The position numbers and the translations under genes are program-made. Below, piece after piece: positions 60,500 through 62,000 of a stretch of DNA of 62,000 nt. The number at the start of each line of letters is the position of its first letter. Position 1 is the first letter of the stretch. The notes under the pieces are model-generated. The model worked only from the letters and a program-made list of their open reading frames with translations. It was not told the DNA's origin and did not search any database. The stretch comes from Cryptomeria japonica (Eukaryota > Streptophyta > Pinopsida > Cupressales > Cupressaceae), in contig NC_081413.1 in the NCBI RefSeq assembly GCF_030272615.1, forward strand, positions 564,572,510 through 564,634,509. Reading direction: 5' to 3'.

Positions 60500-61247
60500 T
60501 TACATTAGCATAGCAGATTCTCTCCTCCTCTCTTTTGTTACTTCTTCTATGTGTTATTCTCATTCTTCTATTTGTTGTCCTTAGTGTTGTCTACTTGAGG
60601 ACGATGCAAAGCATTGAGATCTCTTTTGGTCTCTCTCATGTTGACTCAAAAGACACATGTGTTCCCTTCTTCTAGATGACCTTCCTTGATTGGGGAATGA
60701 AGAACAATTATGCATACATACATATGATATATATACATGAATTATCATACAGCATACTGACCCCGAGGAAAGCGAAGTCACCTCGTGCTTTGTGTTTTGT
60801 GTCTATTATCCTTGGGTTTATCTCACAATTGGGGGCTAAATCTTTGTGATAGCGTGCTCCTTTCCATTCTCATTTCTTATGTGTATCACTACGTTAAAGC
60901 AATCACCCCCGTTGAGGCGTGTGCGATCACTTTAACGTAGGGGGGCATACACCCTGTCTATCCCTTCAGGATACTTGAAAATTTCTTGGCGAACTTAGCT
61001 TTACCTTGAAAATTTTTGGTATTTTTCTTACATGACTCATAGTGAGGGAACCTTACTACTGACAGTCATGGTTCTCCCTCATGATCTTCCCTTTTACTTT
61101 TTCAATCGAAGTCGTAAGATCCTTAGTCCACTGGGGGCTTGGTGTGTCTTGCCTCCTTGACGTGGTGAAAGTCTTTCAATGTTGTTTCCTTGTACTTTAC
61201 CGGAAGTATGAGCGTACGCTTATACTCCCGCTAAAGTGGGGGCTAAA
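60500..61247 (+). other. Element B 3' untranslated region with polypurine tract
   Basis: Non-coding and collinear with 53527-54283 of A. Ends with CTAAAGTGGGGGCTAAA (61231-61247), the polypurine tract. Confidence 0.8.
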
Positions 61248-62000
61248 TGTAGCGTCCTAAAATTGTGACACTTGCAATTTCGGCCGCATTTCGGTCTTCA
61301 CGATGGTGATGCAACACTGAACCTGAATGGAGACCTCAAAACTTGTCCACGACATCAAAAACTGCATTTTTCCAGCACCCTGCTTGATCCCTCCTTGCAC
61401 CCTGCTGTCCCGGGAGGTGGGACCAGAGTGCCCAGCACCCTGGTCCTTCAGGACCAGGGTGCCCAGCGCCCTGGTCCCCCAGGACCATGGCGCTCAGCGC
61501 CCTGGTCCCTGGCCCTATTTTGGGCCCGGTCTCCTATGGGACTTCAGGTCTTTTTGTTTGCAAAATGGAAAATATCATTTGCTGGTCGGCCTAAGGTTGG
61601 AAAAATAAGTCTTTTAACCCTAATTGGCAAGTATATAAACTACATTTTCCTCTCTCATTTGGTAAGAAGATGGATGAGAAAAAGGTGGAAACGATACTCA
61701 AACATTCAAGCATTCAAGCATTCAAGCATTCAAGCATTCCTTCTAAGTCTCCATTCAAGGCTAAGTGTTGCATTCAAGACAAGGATTCAACCATTGAAGA
61801 GGAGATCACTTACTACATACTACTACAACATACAACATACAACATCTATACCTTCACACATAAGGATACAAACATCCTTACAACAAGGTACTAGTACTTG
61901 TTTTACATTACAATCATTTACATTTACAACATTTCTCATTTCTTGGTTAATTCCAAAACCGGGGTTTGACCTAAGGGCAAACCCCTAATCCCTAACCCCC
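61248..62000 (+). repeat. Element B 3' LTR, truncated by the window end
   Basis: Begins TGTAGCGTCC and follows 54620 onward. It has four CATTCAAG units against two in the 5' LTR, and TATATAAA at 61632-61639. The 238-codon open frame across it starts at TTG and is frame-broken in the 5' LTR, so it is not a gene. Confidence 0.9.

Larger units (their letters stand above)
27434..62000 (+). mobile_element. Element A: polymerase-less Ty3-type LTR retrotransposon, the host of the nest
   Basis: The 5' LTR begins TGTAGTGTC at 27434 and the 3' LTR begins with the same word at 54284, right after AAAGTGGGGGCTAAA. Element E, a 3.9-kb insert, C (with D inside it) and B are later insertions. Removing them leaves an internal region of about 5.4 kb, nearly the same as B's 5.37 kb, and no polymerase domain in either. 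The frame has several frameshifts and stops, so A is older than B. GGTGT (27429-27433) would be the left target duplication; the right end lies beyond the window. Confidence 0.8.
54620..62000 (+). mobile_element. Element B: younger copy of the polymerase-less Ty3-type family
   Basis: 5' LTR 54620-55873, primer site, 1.15-kb leader, one Gag-to-tail frame (57056-60499), 0.75-kb 3' untranslated region, polypurine tract and 3' LTR from 61248 running off the window. By eye the two LTRs differ at about 20 sites plus a few small indels over some 740 comparable bases, near 97% identity. The internal 5374 bp have no room for a polymerase. B sits inside A's 3' LTR. Confidence 0.88.

Noticed and set aside
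61272-61988. 238-codon frame in the B 3' LTR
   Set aside because: Starts at TTG, is frame-broken in the otherwise matching 5' LTR, and overlaps promoter and leader sequence.

Overview
The window looks like gene-poor intergenic DNA from a plant nuclear genome with a very large, repeat-rich chromosome complement. A gymnosperm (conifer) is my inference from the dense nesting of plant Copia and Ty3 elements, very AT-rich filler and a single intact gene; no marker fixes the species. There is no sign of bacterial, plastid-block or viral-particle gene organisation.

Layout. 1-7137: AT-rich DNA with a possible initiation-factor-1-like remnant (945-1026), a 53-bp tandem repeat, a GC-rich palindromic module (about 2935-3262), an 87-bp satellite in two blocks, and a 1.26-kb solo LTR with flanking duplication (4724-5979). 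7168-9216 (minus): the only intact long gene, an unrecognised 682-residue multi-pass membrane protein, with a poly(A) signal and TATA box. 9783-10524: a 35/31-bp minisatellite and a (TA)n/(GA)n microsatellite. 11230-16831: a decayed Copia 3' end and its LTR, which holds a 552-bp tandem duplication and a 2.6-kb insertion. 19852-19980: a perfect 27-bp inverted repeat. About 20.9-25.1 kb: a minus-strand Ty3-like remnant with a G-patch-like ORF.

27434-62000 is one nested retrotransposon stack. Host element A (Ty3-type) has a 5' LTR split by a full-length Copia element E (27633-35096). Its body is split by a 3.9-kb insert with 54-bp flanking duplications and by element C (44225-53122, minus strand, TGATT target duplication). 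Its 3' LTR is split by a younger relative, B (54620 to past the window end). C's 3' LTR in turn carries a 1.15-kb terminal-inverted-repeat element D, and C's other LTR shows the empty site.

A and B are two copies of one family that has LTRs, primer site, polypurine tract, Gag, a protease-like domain with an altered active site and a conserved C-terminal tail, but no reverse transcriptase, RNase H or integrase. C is a second polymerase-less element: an initiator-Met primer site, a Gag-like ORF1 with coiled coil and four zinc knuckles, and a long unrecognised ORF2 with an 8-residue charged repeat. Both must have been mobilised in trans. E is a normal Copia element killed almost only by nonsense transitions (12 internal stops, no frameshift). 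The best candidates for something undescribed are C ORF2, the polymerase-less A/B family, and a ~30-nt hairpin shared by A, B and the 23-kb remnant.
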